Assembly: GCA_034008185.1 (NCBI GenBank)
Contig: CM067083.1
Coordinates: 119,558,837 to 119,622,836 of the forward strand
Length of the DNA: 64,000 bases
Direction: 5' to 3'
Source: Gorsachius magnificus
Taxonomy: Eukaryota; Chordata; Aves; Pelecaniformes; Ardeidae
Under the pieces are notes generated by a model that was not told the DNA's origin, ran no database searches, and worked only from the letters and a program-made list of their open reading frames with translations. Both the position numbers and the translations under genes were made by a program. Below, piece after piece: positions 36,801-49,300 of this stretch. Numbering within the stretch: position 1 is the stretch's first letter; every line of letters starts with the position of its first letter.

Positions 36801-39800
36801 AGCTTTATCCTCCCGAGTTTCTATTACTTCAGCTTCTAATAAGAGGTCTTCGGTCATATCATAAAGCTTATCTTTTGCTTCACTAAGCCATGAGCCCTCT
36901 GACAAATTGAAACCTGACAGACAGCAAGCAAATGCTTGATTAGGTATTTTGAGCAATTCACATGGAATTTGTCTGATCATCTCCAGACTAACAGCTTCCT
37001 CACTTCCATAATCCACATGTCTAACAACTACGTTGTCGCCTTTTATGCTGCTGACTTCAGCTCTGTAGAACTTTCCATCTTGACTGTATTTTGCTAGACA
37101 AATATAGCCTCTTTTAATACAAGATCTGCAGTCCTTCAAAGAGTTTAGTCCAAGGTTTTCAGCCTCCTCTATTTTTTCCTCTATGTAGTTCACGTCTTCT
37201 GTATCAGCACTGCGACTCCAAAAATATTCTGGACCATTCACCACCGTGCTACATAAATTTTTACAGTCTGACCTGCCTCTGGAAACTTCCACACAAATGA
37301 TTTACAGTCACTTACACTGGAAATTTCATTTTGTGCCTGAGGATGCAAAGGCTTACACACAGTTACCATGTCACTGTTCTCTTGATCAAGTATTTCCGTT
37401 GAACAAGATCTTTCCCTACTTGCAAGATTTTCATCAGCTAAATCCACCATTACTACACCTTGATGGTCACTGAGAATAACTTCCCATTTATCCTCAACCT
37501 TCTCTACAAATTCACACATTAGCAGAACTTCACTTGTTCTCTTGGTGAAGTAAAGCACTGCTTTCTCTGCCCAGACTGTATTTTTTTTGCATTTAAGTCC
37601 ACCTAGGAAGCAGTGAATGCTTATTGCTGGAATAGATGACAAGTCTTCAGGGAGCTTATGCGCTTGATCAACATTAATTACTGAAGTATTACCATAATCA
37701 ATATATTGTATACTTATCAAATTGTCAGAAGTCTTCTCTTTTACTACAGCTCGATACCACAGGCTGTCTTCTGAATAAACAGCACTGATTAAGTCTCCTG
37801 CTTGGAAGAGTTGTCTACAATGGTTCTTTGCTTGTGTCCTATTGTTTAATCTTTCTGTAATTCTGTCAAGCTGAACTTCGTCACTCTGCAGTTGAACATA
37901 AAAATCTGATGGATCATTTACATGAGACATATACACTAAAACTTTAAGAGCTGGCACTATCTTCTGTTGCAGTACATAAGATACATTTTTAAGCATTATA
38001 CACCCGCCTTCAGCATCAGATTTAATATCTGACTGTGTACCCATCTGGACAGTGAGCAGAGACTCCTCCCCCGCTTGATTTAACAAAAAAGCATCCTTCT
38101 TACTACTAAGCATTTTGTCAGATTCTAGTGCTCCAGCTGCCAGACCTCCCTTTGTAGCAGGATGGAAAAGGTTTACATCTTCTTTGAAGTGCCTTTCGCT
38201 ACTCCCCCTTCCTCCCTGGGCTTCAGATGTGCATTTTTTTCTTTCACGAGGCCCACCTGCATTTAAAGGGGACTCTCCAGTCTCATTCCTCTCATTCACA
38301 TCCGTATTTCTAGAGCACAAAATTTCGTTTTCTACAAGCCTACACAGTCCTGTATTGTTTATTAAGCTTACTTCCTCCTTCAGTTTTGCATTAATTTGAG
38401 TATTACCATCAAACAACTCAATCAACAGCTTACCATCAGATTCCTTTGATACTATTATTGCTTTTAATTGCCTTTCTAGGACAGTTTGCTTAAACCATGT
38501 TGTAGCTTCTTCGGGAATATTAGATATATCAGATAAGGAACACTTTATAGCCTGCATTGGCAAAAGCAAGATATCACAAGCATCACTGGGTATAGGAAGC
38601 AGATGATCTTTCTCTACTGGCTCTGTGTTCCCAAAATCCACAAAGAAGACTTCTGTATTAGGTTTTGTTTTCATAATTACTCCCCTGTACCAGTGATTGT
38701 CAGTATACTTTGCTAGACACAAGCTCCCAGATTCTTGCAAGGTTTCTAAACTGGTTATTGTTTCACTTAAGCGACCAATGTTATCGGTAAGCTGTGCTAA
38801 GACATCTGCACATCTTTCAAGTTGGCAGTAAAATGTCCATGGATCCTCAACATGCGTAATATAAACATCTTCCTCACTCCCAATTTTGATACCATGCATA
38901 GAATAATAGTAAGAACAAAGCTGAACTGAGGATACTAGAGGCTTCTGAGGAGGTAAAGGTCTGGCCACACTCCTCTCAGTCAGAAACTGGCAAGCACTCT
39001 GAAAAGGTGTCATTAAATCTACAATGTTAAATAGCTCCTTATTGTTCATTGAAGCCAAGGCAAATATTGTACACTTCAGTTCTAAGTGAGATGATGAAGT
39101 ATCAACAAATTCCTGAAAAGCCCGAATCGCTTCTTCATTCCAAGCAAAAGGATCCTCACCATTTGGTTGGATTAAGTTGTAAAGGCTGCACCTGAAAGCC
39201 TGAGCCTCTAACCTAAGAAAGCGTTCATTAGTTGAGCGGAGGTTTGTTAGAGATACCAGCTCTCTGTTGCCATAGTCCACATATATGACTTCTACTTTTT
39301 CTGCAGAAGAAGCGTCACTAATAATTAAAGCCCTATACCATTTTTCATCCTCTGAGTACTGAGCTAAACATAAAGAATTTGGCCAAGCATACGGGTGGGA
39401 TGAATTTTTACAGTACTCCTGAATTTCAGCCATTAATACCTTAAGGTCATGGCAATTTCTACTTAACTGACACCAAAAGTAACTAGGATTTTCAACATAT
39501 GACACAATGACATTAACTGTACTGCCCACTTCTAAGTGACCTCCATAAGAGTAACTACTCTGTCTCAAAGAGATGGGCAGGTTTTTCTTGCCCTCATACT
39601 TCTGAGCAGGAAGAGATTCACTACTTTTAGAATTGTGAATGGCTGCAACAGGATGCGCTCTGACCATTGCAGCCGCACAAGGATTAAATGCTCTATTGTT
39701 TCTCTTTAGATCAGATTCTTCTCTGAGCCTCTTCTCTGTATTTATTTGCTTTTCATCTGGGGAAGAGGCCTGGCTCACAGCCATATTGGATAATTTCTGG

Positions 39801-41944
39801 AGAGTCTCGGGTATTTCACACATCTGGTATTCAGCATACCCTCCCTGGGCCATGAGTTTACTTACACTTTTCTCTCCTAATTGGGACTGGTCAAAAATTT
39901 CAACCATGTATTTGTCACCCTGTGTGCTCAAAAAATGAACCTTTAGTCCCTTGTTCAGTACAATCTCTCTGAATGCAGACAGAGAGGCTTCACTCCAACT
40001 CCCACTCGGAGCAGAGACACCTGCCAAAGCACACTTCAGAGCCAAAGCTGGTAGATCCCTGAACCGAGGGAGCAGCTCCTTTATCGCACACCGATCTACA
40101 GTTTCCATATTGCCTCTGTCCATGAGGTATATTTCTACCCCACCATCCAGTACCCTGGTGATTACTGCTCGATAAAAGGCACCATCCTTCCCACTGGCAC
40201 AACAAAGGGATCCAGGCTGTAAATCCCATCCAGCACCATCCAGCTTCGTGGCATGGGAGTAAAAATTCCACATGCTCTGCCTCAGCTGCCTGAAGAGCCG
40301 GCAATGCTCATGGAGCTGCAGCCAGAACTCAGACGGGTCTCGGAGGTAGGAGACCTGCACATCATGAAACACACCCAATTTCAGACGCACACCAACTACA
40401 GGAGCAGAGGCCAAACCTTTGTGCATTAAAGCAACAGGAGGTGCTCCTGGTGGCAATTCCAGTTCTTCAGCTGTGGATTCTTCCACTTCCAGCTGCTCCC
40501 GAGCCTCAGTTTGACTGACCTGCGTATGACTGCTCACCAGGCAGCAAGCCTGCACCCCAAAAAGATGGTTCAAGTTGATGCCATTTTCCCCATACAGGCT
40601 CACATAATAGCTATGCTCGAAGGAGTTAAAGGCTTTGATGTGAGCACTCACTCCTTTGCCTAGCACCAACGCTTTCAACTCATCAATCTGCGATGGGGAC
40701 CAGCCACAACCCCCATCCGAGATACCCTGAAGAGCACATGGATAAGTCACCACAGGCATGCGAAAACACTCAAGAGGCAAATGGCGCAGGTTAGCTCTGA
40801 CCACAGTCTCCTTCCTGCCATAGTCCACAAAGATCACCAGGGCCACTTGCTGGTCCTGCTCCCCAGCAATAAGCTCCAGCAGGAGCGCACGGTACCACTG
40901 GCCATCTATGCCACGGGCAGCACAGGGCGAGCCCACGGTGGGCAATAAATCCTGCTCCCACTGGTCATAGGTGTGGCGCATGGTATCAGAAAGGCAACGG
41001 ATCTCCTGGGACAGGCTCTGCAACTGGCAGTAGATGTGGTGTGGGTCAGCAACATGGGTCACTAGGACAGGCTCTGTCACACCCAACTGAAGCTGCGGGT
41101 AGAAGTAATCCAAGGCAGGTGACACAGGCTGATACGAGAGCAAAACACGGAGAAGCTGCAACACTGCCGAAGTTGTGAATTCCCACACAAGGGAATGTGC
41201 TGGAGGCTGCAGCCTGGGCTGGTTCCTTAAGTGGCCAGAAGTTAGACAGTGCCTGAGCACCTGGCAGAACCAACTGGGAGCAACCTGCCTGGCCAGGCCC
41301 AGGTGATGCATCTGGGCCACGAGCTGGGGCAGCTCAAGCACTATGAGCTGTGGTGTTACGACCTCCTGCACCAGGCCAGACACCTCCTTGCCATGCAGGT
41401 AGCTGAGGAACTCCATAGCCTCCACCGTCCAGGTAGAGACTGGTGCATCCCCACAGGCTGCCACCCTGGGGCCTCCGGAGGGCACGACATCAGCCACGAT
41501 ACAGCCCAGCACCTCCGGGGGCAGCTGGAAAAGCTCCTCGCAGCCCCGCGCCAGGTAATAGGCGGACGTGACCATCATGCAGCCCTCATCGAGCAGGAGC
41601 ACGCGGTAGTCCTGGCCGCGGCGACTCACCACGCAGCAGCGGTACCAGAGCCCGACCACCTCCACCAAGCCCAGGTCCCCAGTGCACAGCTCAGCCCCAC
41701 CACCCCCCTGCTCGCTGGGGTCCGGGGTGGCCGCCAGGCGCGGCCCCACCGCCGCCTGGATCTCACGGTGGAGGCGGGCGTAGGCAGCACGGCGCTCACC
41801 CAGCCGCCCCCACAGCCGCACCACGGGCACCTCGGGGCGCAGCCCCACGGCGCAGACCCGCAGGACCACGGGGGCGCCGCGGCTGAGCGCGCCCGGCCCG
41901 GAGCTCATCCCGGAGCCCGGCCCAGAGCTCATCCCGGAGCTCAT
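30868..41944 (-). CDS. TDRD6: Tudor domain-containing protein 6, one apparent frameshift
   Basis: Exon 1 runs 41944-35264, then 34821-34703, 33459-33370, 32562-32505 and 30938-30868. TDRD6 is a chromatoid-body/nuage scaffold whose Tudor domains bind methylarginine in PIWI-family and other germ-granule proteins. Seven Tudor cores with a (W/F)YR motif occur near 41647, 40897, 40177, 39340, 38692, 37759 and 37070, most followed by (D)YG or DFG. An eighth Tudor-like fold spans exons 2-3. The frame ends early at TGA 37238-37240. The frame one base away continues at once with VVNGPEYFW, as in human TDRD6, so one base appears missing near 37247. Allowing for it the CDS is 7020 nt (2339 residues); as written, translation stops after 1568. 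Human TDRD6 has about 2096 residues. The start was set at the first MSSG; the upstream in-frame ATG at 42022 fits less well. Confidence 0.93.
31775..31922 (+). mobile_element. Decayed CR1 3' fragment
   Basis: Sequence equivalent to the CR1 C-terminus and 3' UTR, with many substitutions, ending GAACTGCTCTATGATTCCA. It lies in the last TDRD6 intron. Confidence 0.6.
32505..34821 (-). CDS. TDRD6: TDRD6 small 3' exons 2-4
   Basis: Exon 2 (34821-34703, 119 bp) joins exon 1 through GCAG/AA and encodes GFAVGSKCVVWTSL onward. Exon 3 (33459-33370, 90 bp, exactly 30 codons) encodes VLNLSSGNEEIVDPENVWNG. Both match the human C-terminus closely and together form the Tudor-like module. Exon 4 (32562-32505, 58 bp) encodes AITPATENSQSLPEESLLQ, and exon 5 (30938-30868) finishes with a 23-codon acidic tail ending NIPETK. 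Exons 4-5 replace the short human end and I know of no counterpart, but phases and splice sites agree throughout. Confidence 0.85.
34375..34560 (+). mobile_element. CR1 3' fragment in TDRD6 intron
   Basis: The frame [20 protein letters not shown] (with small changes) is followed by the 3' UTR and the tail AACATTCTATGATTCTATG. It belongs to the same subfamily as the copy at 43213-44216 and lies between TDRD6 exons 2 and 3, antisense to the gene. Confidence 0.88.
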
Positions 41945-42560
41945 CTCCCTGCCCAGCCGCCACCGCCCGCACAAGGCCAAATGGCGCCCCCGCCCCGGCC
42001 TCATAGGGCACGCGCCGCCCACGTGACCCGCGGGGAACCGTTACGCGGCTGCCCCAGCGGTCGAGTCCATTTTGATCCCCCCCCCCCCCCGGGGGGGGGA
42101 CGGGGAGGGGAGAAGGACAGGAGAGGCGGAGCGGGCTAAGGCATCGGGCCGCTCATTGCTAAACAGAGGCTGCTCGGAGGCGCCACAAAGAGGAGAGTTA
42201 TCGCCGGGGCACGCTGGAGCCGCAGGGCTCAGCCCAGGGCCCGCTGAAGCTGCCCTCGCCCGGGGTGGAGCGCTCCACACCGGCTGTGCGGTCGCGGCAT
42301 GAGGTAGAGGGTAGAGCCCTCCGAGCCCGCTTACCTTCCATTGGCCAGAGCGGGGACCGGGGGCGGGGCGTACGCGCAGGGCTTGGCGGCTATTGGCCAG
42401 CGCGGGACGGCTGTGTGGGGCGGGGCGGGGGCCGGGCCGTGAGGCGCCGTGCGCGAGCTCGGAGTGGAGGAGGCCCCCGCCCGCCGGCTCCCCTCGGCCC
42501 CGCCGCCACCGCCCGCCCAGCGGGGCAGGGCCGGGCCGCCCCTCCGCCGGCAGCGGGGCC
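41850..42560 (-). promoter_or_regulatory. TDRD6 CpG-island promoter with paired CCAAT boxes
   Basis: CpG-dense DNA covers the TDRD6 5' end and continues upstream. ATTGGCCAG, an inverted CCAAT (NF-Y-type) motif, occurs at 42340-42348 and 42392-42400. Both copies lie next to GC boxes (GGGGCGGGGC) and about 400-455 bp upstream of the chosen start. A C14-G9 run lies at 42077-42099. Transcription start sites cannot be read from sequence alone. Confidence 0.6.
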
Positions 42561-42582
42561 CCGCCGCGAGCCTGCCTCGGGC

Positions 42583-42700
42583 TTCTCAAAGCCTTCGACA
42601 GGGTCCCCCACAACATCCTTCTCTCTAAATTGCAGAGCTGTGGATTTGGTGGGTGGATAAGGAACAGGCTGGATGGTCGCATCCAGAGGGCAGTGGTCAA
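42583..42700 (+). mobile_element. CR1 LINE, 5' part of an interrupted copy
   Basis: The frame [20 protein letters not shown] is reverse-transcriptase sequence of CR1 ORF2. It stops where an LTR begins and resumes at 43213. Confidence 0.85.
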
Positions 42701-43207
42701 TGTAATAAGTAACTAAGGGTAATTTGCTGATCAAACAAGTTTAGCAAGAAGAGACATGTCCACAATGTTATCTTGCTACACCAAACATGGGAACGTCTTG
42801 TATGGCGAGAAAAGGCTTAATCACGAAACTACGAAATGCATTCTCTTAAGGCAAATGTTAAACCACAATGCTATGGTGACTTGTATCTTTGTTTAAACCT
42901 TTATACCAATTGAACCGTGTAAAGAAAGATTGCATGAACTAATTTTGTAACTGCCATCTTAATCAGAACTGCCTGAAACAAGACAAACCTGAAGAAGTTA
43001 TGATAACAGAAGAAGTCGAGGGGTGTACCGAAGATGTTGAAAACCGACCTCCATGAAGATAAAAGGAGCCGTTTAGCTTGCCTGAATTTGCGAGCCCTTG
43101 GTGGAGCTGTGACTCCCCAGCCACCCAGCGCTGCTTTTGCTTTCCTATCTTAATAAATACAAAGTAAATTTATTTTGGACTTTATTTGTCTCAATTCAAC
43201 TATAACT
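42701..43207 (+). mobile_element. Solo LTR inserted inside CR1
   Basis: It starts TGTAATAAGTAACTAAGGG and ends CAACTATAACT, probably a mutated CA end. A 5-bp duplication GTCAA occurs at 42696-42700 and 43208-43212. It holds a TATA-like GATAAAAGG at 43058 and a poly-A signal AATAAA at 43152-43157, the usual order of U3, R and U5 signals in a plus-strand LTR. No retroviral genes are attached. Confidence 0.85.
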
Positions 43208-43212
43208 GTCAA

Positions 43213-44216
43213 TGTCCGGATGGAGACCGGTGATGAGTGGTGTCCCTCAGGGGTCCGTACTGGGACCGGTACTGTTTAATGTTTTCATCAATGACCTAGA
43301 CAGTGAGATCGAGTGCACCCTCAGCAAGTTTGCGGATGACACCAAGCTGAGTGGTGCGGCTGACACACCAGAAGGACGGGATGTCATCCAGAGAGACCTG
43401 GACAGGCTGGAGAGGTGGGCCTGTGTGAACCTCATGAGGTTCAACAAGGCCAAGTGCAAGGTCCTGCACCTGGGTCGGGGTAACCCCCAGTATCAGTACA
43501 GGCTGGGGGAAGAAAGGATTGAGAGCAGCCCTGCCGAGAGGGACTTGGGCGTGCTGGTGGATGAAAAGCTGGACATGAGCCGGCAATGCGCACTCAGCCC
43601 AGAAGGCCAACCGTACCCTGGGCTGCATCAGGAGAAGCGTGGCCAGCAGGTCGAGGGAGGTGATTCTGCCCCTCTGCTCTGCTCTGGTGAGACCTCACCT
43701 AGAGTACTGCGTCCAGCTCTGGAGCCCTCAGCACAAGAAGGACATGGAACTGTTGGAGCGGGGCCAGAGGAGGGCTACTAAAATGATCCGAGGGCTGGAG
43801 CCCCTCTCCTATGAGGACAGGCTGAGGGAGTTGGGCTTGTTCAGCCTGGAGAAGAGAAGGCTGCGGGGAGACCTGATTACGGCCTTTCAGTACCTAAAGG
43901 GGGCCTATAGGAAAGATGGGGAAAATCTTTATAGTAGGGACAGCTGTGACAGCACAAGGGGTGATGTTTTTAAACTGAAGCAGGGTAGGTTTAGACTGGT
44001 TATAAGGAAGAAATTCTTTACAACGAGGGTGGTGATACACTGGCAGGGGTTGCCCAGAGAGGTGGTGGAGGCCCCATCCCTGGGAACATTCAAGGCCAGG
44101 TTGGACGGGGCTGTGAGCAACCTGATCTAGTTAGTGGTGTCCCTGCTCCCTGCAGGGGGGTTGGACTAGATGGCCTCTAGGGGTCCCTTCCAACCCAAAA
44201 CACTCTATGATTCTCC
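43213..44216 (+). mobile_element. CR1 LINE, 3' part of the interrupted copy
   Basis: The frame resumes with [20 protein letters not shown] and includes the catalytic FADDTKLSG motif of the reverse transcriptase. It then shifts frame near 43610 and continues to the 3' tail AACACTCTATGATTCTC. It is the longest CR1 in the window, and is dead through 5' truncation, frameshift and the LTR insertion. Confidence 0.95.
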
Positions 44217-44930
44217 AGCGCCTGAGGTGGAGGCCACCCTCCGCCTGTCACCATCTGATCCGCGCCCTCCGTCTGAGGCCACCCCATGGCACAGGACACC
44301 AGCCTCCACCAAGTGCTGTCTGACTCAGCCACCATCATCACGGGGAGGGTGACACTGGACCGAGGGACAGCAGTGTCTGGGGCTGTGCTGCCGATGGATG
44401 GGGCAGCCGCAGGCCAGCACCACCTCTCAGGGCCTTGGGAAGCAGCAAACGTGGATGCTCTGCGTGGTGGCCCCTTCCAGATAGCCCGCACTGTCGCAGT
44501 GCTCCATTTCGTCTGTCCAGCTCTGCAAACTTGTGTGCTTTCTCCCTGGTTTTGCCCTCCTTTTTCCAGGCAGACCTTTAGTCACCTTCCAGCCCTTAGG
44601 GACAATGGTCAGAAGTGGAGGTGTGAGGAAGAGGAAGGCCTGAGGCTTCAGCAAGCCTTTCTTAGGCCACAGGAGACTCCAGCCAAGGAACCTCAGTGTT
44701 GTCCTTGGGCTAATTCTTGGCTTCTGAAACTGAAGCTGGTAAGTGCATAAATATGGCCAAATGCTTCACAGGGTAGAAACTTGTGCTTGAAAAATTTGGA
44801 ATTACACACTTAAGAAGAAATGCAGAAAGTGACAAGTTTTCCTATTTGAATTATTTATTTTTAAATACAAAATACTAGGAATCAGCACTGTTACGAATCT
44901 CTTTAGCGTTTTACGCTCCAAAAAAAAGAG
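44217..44930. other. Unannotated stretch downstream of SLC25A27
   Basis: An open frame at 44286-44750 shows no recognisable domain. Nothing else is supported. Confidence 0.4.
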
Positions 44931-44931
44931 C

Positions 44932-44937
44932 TTTATT
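44932..44937 (-). terminator. Polyadenylation signal, SLC25A27
   Basis: AATAAA on the minus strand (CTAATAAAGCTC), about 1.4 kb beyond the SLC25A27 stop codon. This implies a long 3' UTR. Confidence 0.45.
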
Positions 44938-46343
44938 AGGAGTTTAAACAGTTTTTCACTACAAGACCATTAAAATTACATTTTTTAACCCAGTAGTTGA
45001 GGTACTTCTGCATATCCATCATCAGGGTTAGCTGAGTAACAGGATGGCAGGCAGGACTACTCGGGATGTAACTGAAGGAGCAGCTCTGACTGCTGGTTTA
45101 TAATCGCTGGTGATTGTGTACAAGAAGGGAAGAACTCAGATTAGTTTCTCAGGCTGACAACTAGGAAAATATTTCTGAACAGAAAATTCTGACCCCCTAA
45201 TGATGTCACGATGAATTTTTTCCGGGCAGGAATGACACACCCAAACATATGCAGTCTTGATCTGCAATACAGTCAAAAAGTACAACTGCAAGACAAGAAG
45301 ACGCCCAAACTGTATTCAATCAGAAATCGGCACATTGAAGATACTAGTTGCAAAGACTAGTCTAGAAGAAATCCTGAGTATTCACTCAGAGAACTAAGTC
45401 TTGTACAATCATTTCATTACTAGATATTGCTAATCGTCAATTAGATTGCTTTTTCTGCATTTTTGCCTTAATTAAAAATTAATTTTTTATTAGATTTAAA
45501 ATGGGCAGAGTGCCTATTTCCATGGAAAAGTGGCACCTTAATGACCCAGTCTGCCACGTCAGCACTGAGACTCTCAAAGGACAACTAGTTCAACTCAGCC
45601 CTATGGGCAGCATGCGCGTTACGAGTCCTTCAAGAGGGGCAGAGTGAACTAGGCTTTTGATTTCCCAGGTACAGGACTGCATTTCACTCATGGATACTAC
45701 TCAAATGGTTAAGTGAAGAGCTCAGGCAGTCTCTGGGGAGAGGAACACAACCCCTTCCACCATTTGTACAAAGCAAAGCAAAAAAAAGTACAAAACTCCT
45801 TTAATCTTTTTTCAGTTCCTAGCACTACAGGCTTGGTTTGTTGAGGCATCAAACTAATGAGAGGTAGTTCTTTATGTGTGTGCAAATGTAATAATAACAG
45901 AAATTCCAAAATAATTTTATGGACTGCTTAGCCACAGAAGATGTTCGGTGCCGTGCTGTTCAACCTGCTCTTATCCTTAACAATAGGAACCATCTCTATT
46001 ATCAAACAAGCAAACAGTATTCTACTTGCTTGATAGAATTTTTTTAACTCTGTTTACTGTTTCAGAACACTCATGCTGGCTGCCAGTTGAAATATTATTG
46101 TGGCAACTTTATCCTGTGGATAACTTAAATTTCATATAGCAGTCTGACAAGCAAATAGTATCCTTAAGTCATGGCTACTCCTAACCAGTCAGGACTGGAT
46201 TTGGGGCAGCAACCTATACGTGTGATCCTACTGCCAACCTCCTAAATGAATTAGTTCCCTGTGGGGTTGGGATGCCTTGTGGTATGAGACTTCAGCTTTC
46301 TGATTCTTCTTTGTTTTGTGAATACTGAAGTGGTTTCACAATT

Positions 46344-49300
46344 TTAAAAAGAACTAACTCCACAGATCCTTCTGATTTGTTCATATGTAAGCCAGAATAC
46401 CAGTGACCAAGGAGCCTGTGAAAGCAAATACTGAAGTTAGAGGCTTAAAACAGAAGTGACCCAAAAAATAAACCCATTAGATTAAACTGTCTCCTATTAA
46501 AAATATGATTTTTCTTAAGCTCAATCTCATATTATGTATTTCATACAAAAATTGTAGCATTGCATATGGTTAGGGCTACCCAGTCCTTCACGAGACACCT
46601 AAAACTTTTTTTTTTCCAGTTTGCCAACCCAAATGTTTCATACTTGGGGGCTACTTCAGGCTGAATGCTTTTTAAAAAAAAATTGTAAAGGGTTTACTTG
46701 TTCTAAAACCTTAATCAGAAAATTACACGGTTCTCCTTGCATAAAATTTGTATCCTGCACCCATTCTTTGGAATTCTCTGATTTTTTCTATTGGCAATAG
46801 ATTGGTATTTGGCAAAAGGCTGCCTTGTGCCTAGGAAACACCTTTTCCTGCTCCTCTGAAAGACCCGCTAAACATTCCCAAATTTACAAGCCTTTGGGAA
46901 ATCTAAGTTGGCATACGCTCCGTGGAAATATTTAGCTTAGTAGTAAACTCGCAAAGACCCCATCAATACTGAATGTGCTCGGCTCACGGACGTGAGGGCT
47001 GAGCAACTGAGCAGAACCTTCCTATAATTGCTCTTACCAGAGGCTGCGGCCACCGTTGTGCTCAGTTAAATTAGAGAAGGGAGGCTTTTGCCTTCGATCT
47101 TAGTGCTCAATCTGGTAAATTACACAGTGTCAAGACCTTGAAGCCAGCTGGCAGAGTCTAGATGTAGCCATACTGTTAAATTCTTACAGGTGGTCACATC
47201 TGAGTTTGCTGTGGGAATTGTCCCGTGCCCAAACTAACAGTCTGGACAGCCAAGTTCCCGTTCCCAGGCTCCAGCTGCTGCTTGGCTTAATTTAACAGCC
47301 CCAGCAGTATGCAGGAGAAAGCCGTCTGCCTGAATACGACAGGGGCAAAAGTGAGATCTGGGATGGACCAGTAATAAAGCAATTCTGGGATGCGGAGAGA
47401 AGGAATGAAAGTAAGAGGGATGCAAAGGGAGTCCAAGGCTGGGAGCAAGAAAGGAGCAAAGGAGAGTTTAGGAAGGGAGAGAGAAGGGAGGCTGAAATTT
47501 AAAAAAAAGCGAGGTAAATCACTAGCAATTAAGCATGACAGCATTTTGCAAATTAAAGAGATGCAAAAGGCAACATGGGGGAAGTGACACTGCATGCAGT
47601 TGTGTCATCCACTACATTCAACTTTGCTAACTGCAATTAAATCGAGAGACCCAAATAGGTTGGGAAAAGTGTTGACATGGAACACTTTTACATTTTTAAT
47701 GCTACATTGTTCGACTGTCTTGTAAAGACAGTTTAAAAAGAGCACTTACCATTCGCATCCAGGTTGGTATAAAGCCTTTGTATAGAGACATAAACCCTTC
47801 ACCCTGTACAGTTTGAATCAAGCAGTCCATGGAAGACTTATACAGCAGACCTCTGGCGACGTGCAAAGAGAACAAATACTGTTAGGATTACAAATATGCA
47901 ATTAAAAAAAATGCCATCCCCCCTGAAAAATCATCTGCATCTGATAAATTTGTACAAGCAAGAGCTCTTTTGTAAGCTCAGTGGAGTCTCATCAGAACTG
48001 AAATCCACAACGTAACCGGTATGCTTAGGTGGCTGTCACAACAAACCCCCCTGGACATGCAAAAGTGAAACAATAAAATCATCCTCAGAAAGATGAAGGG
48101 CGAATCAGAGACTTCGCACTTTACACCCAGTGAAATCAGTGAGACTGAGGGTTTCAGTTTTCTACTGAAAAGTCAGCCTCTGAAGGGTCTGTACCTTCCC
48201 TGCCTGTCTCTTGGCTGGTTCATTATCCGGGTTTTGACCACGTCAGCAGGAGTTCCCAGAACAGCAGCTACCAGGCCAGAACAGCAACTGTCAACAGCAA
48301 CGGATACAGAAGAAACTGAGATCTATTACAACAATTTAAGAATCACGATTCCAGTTCTCTTAATATATAATATATTAAAACAGTTTTCATGAAATTATGA
48401 GTAATATCTCATAACTTATCATAAACTTGATTTGGGAGGAGGCTTGCTAGTATTGCTTTTGCTCAGACATCCTCCCAGCACCAGCTTCCCTCACCTCTCT
48501 GTAGTTCTGAGGCAGGGATAAAGGACCCACAATAGGCAATTTATGATTTTGTTCATGTAAAGCAGATTTCTTCATAATTTAAGGGAGTTTATATTGCTCA
48601 TTCGTATGGTTTGCTAAAATTAAAATTAGGTTAGATAAAATACTAGCAATTCTAGAAAAGTGAAAATTCCTCTGCTCTCATAGATGTGTGGGGTGTTTAA
48701 ATGCATCAAGAAGGCACTTTCACTAGAAGGGCAGTTTTGTAGCAATGGTTGCATCCTTTGTCTTGTGTCTTTTGTACATAGATATCCTCTCCAAAAAAAA
48801 AAAAAGAGTCATAAAGGTGCGTTTTATCAGCAATATCATGACCAAAGAATAGGGGCTTCTGCTGGCATAGAGAAGCAGATCAAGACAGCGAGGCTGGAAA
48901 TGCTCCGCAGCAGAAAAGGGGTAATGAGGGAATACGGCACCTGGCAACACTGTGAGTCAAGCTATTGTCCACAAGCGGCGTGTTCAGAAGCAAAAAGTGT
49001 TTCACTGAGTCGTAAGTGGTCAGATCTGTAAATAGGATAATGAGAAAAAACGTTGTCAGAGGTAAATGGTGCCTGTGCTGTTCATTACTGACATAGGATG
49101 GAGGCTTGGCAAGACCGAGATTTCCAGTGCAGCTCCTCCCGTTGGCGCAGCTAGCGCTCTGCCCCCAGTTTCTGAAGACGGTTGTGGCACCTCGGTCCTG
49201 TCATTGGACAGGTGCGTACGTGCTCCCTTCCACTACCGTCTTCTCTGAGTTACCCTACAACTGATAAAAATGGATCCCAAATGGAAAATTCTGCAAAATA

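Noticed and set aside
35363..36864. Plus-strand frames opposite TDRD6
   Set aside because: They lie antisense to a well supported coding exon and have no independent similarity.
42265..42734. Frames in the TDRD6 upstream island that run into CR1
   Set aside because: The C-terminal residues are CR1 reverse transcriptase and the rest is low-complexity CpG-island translation.
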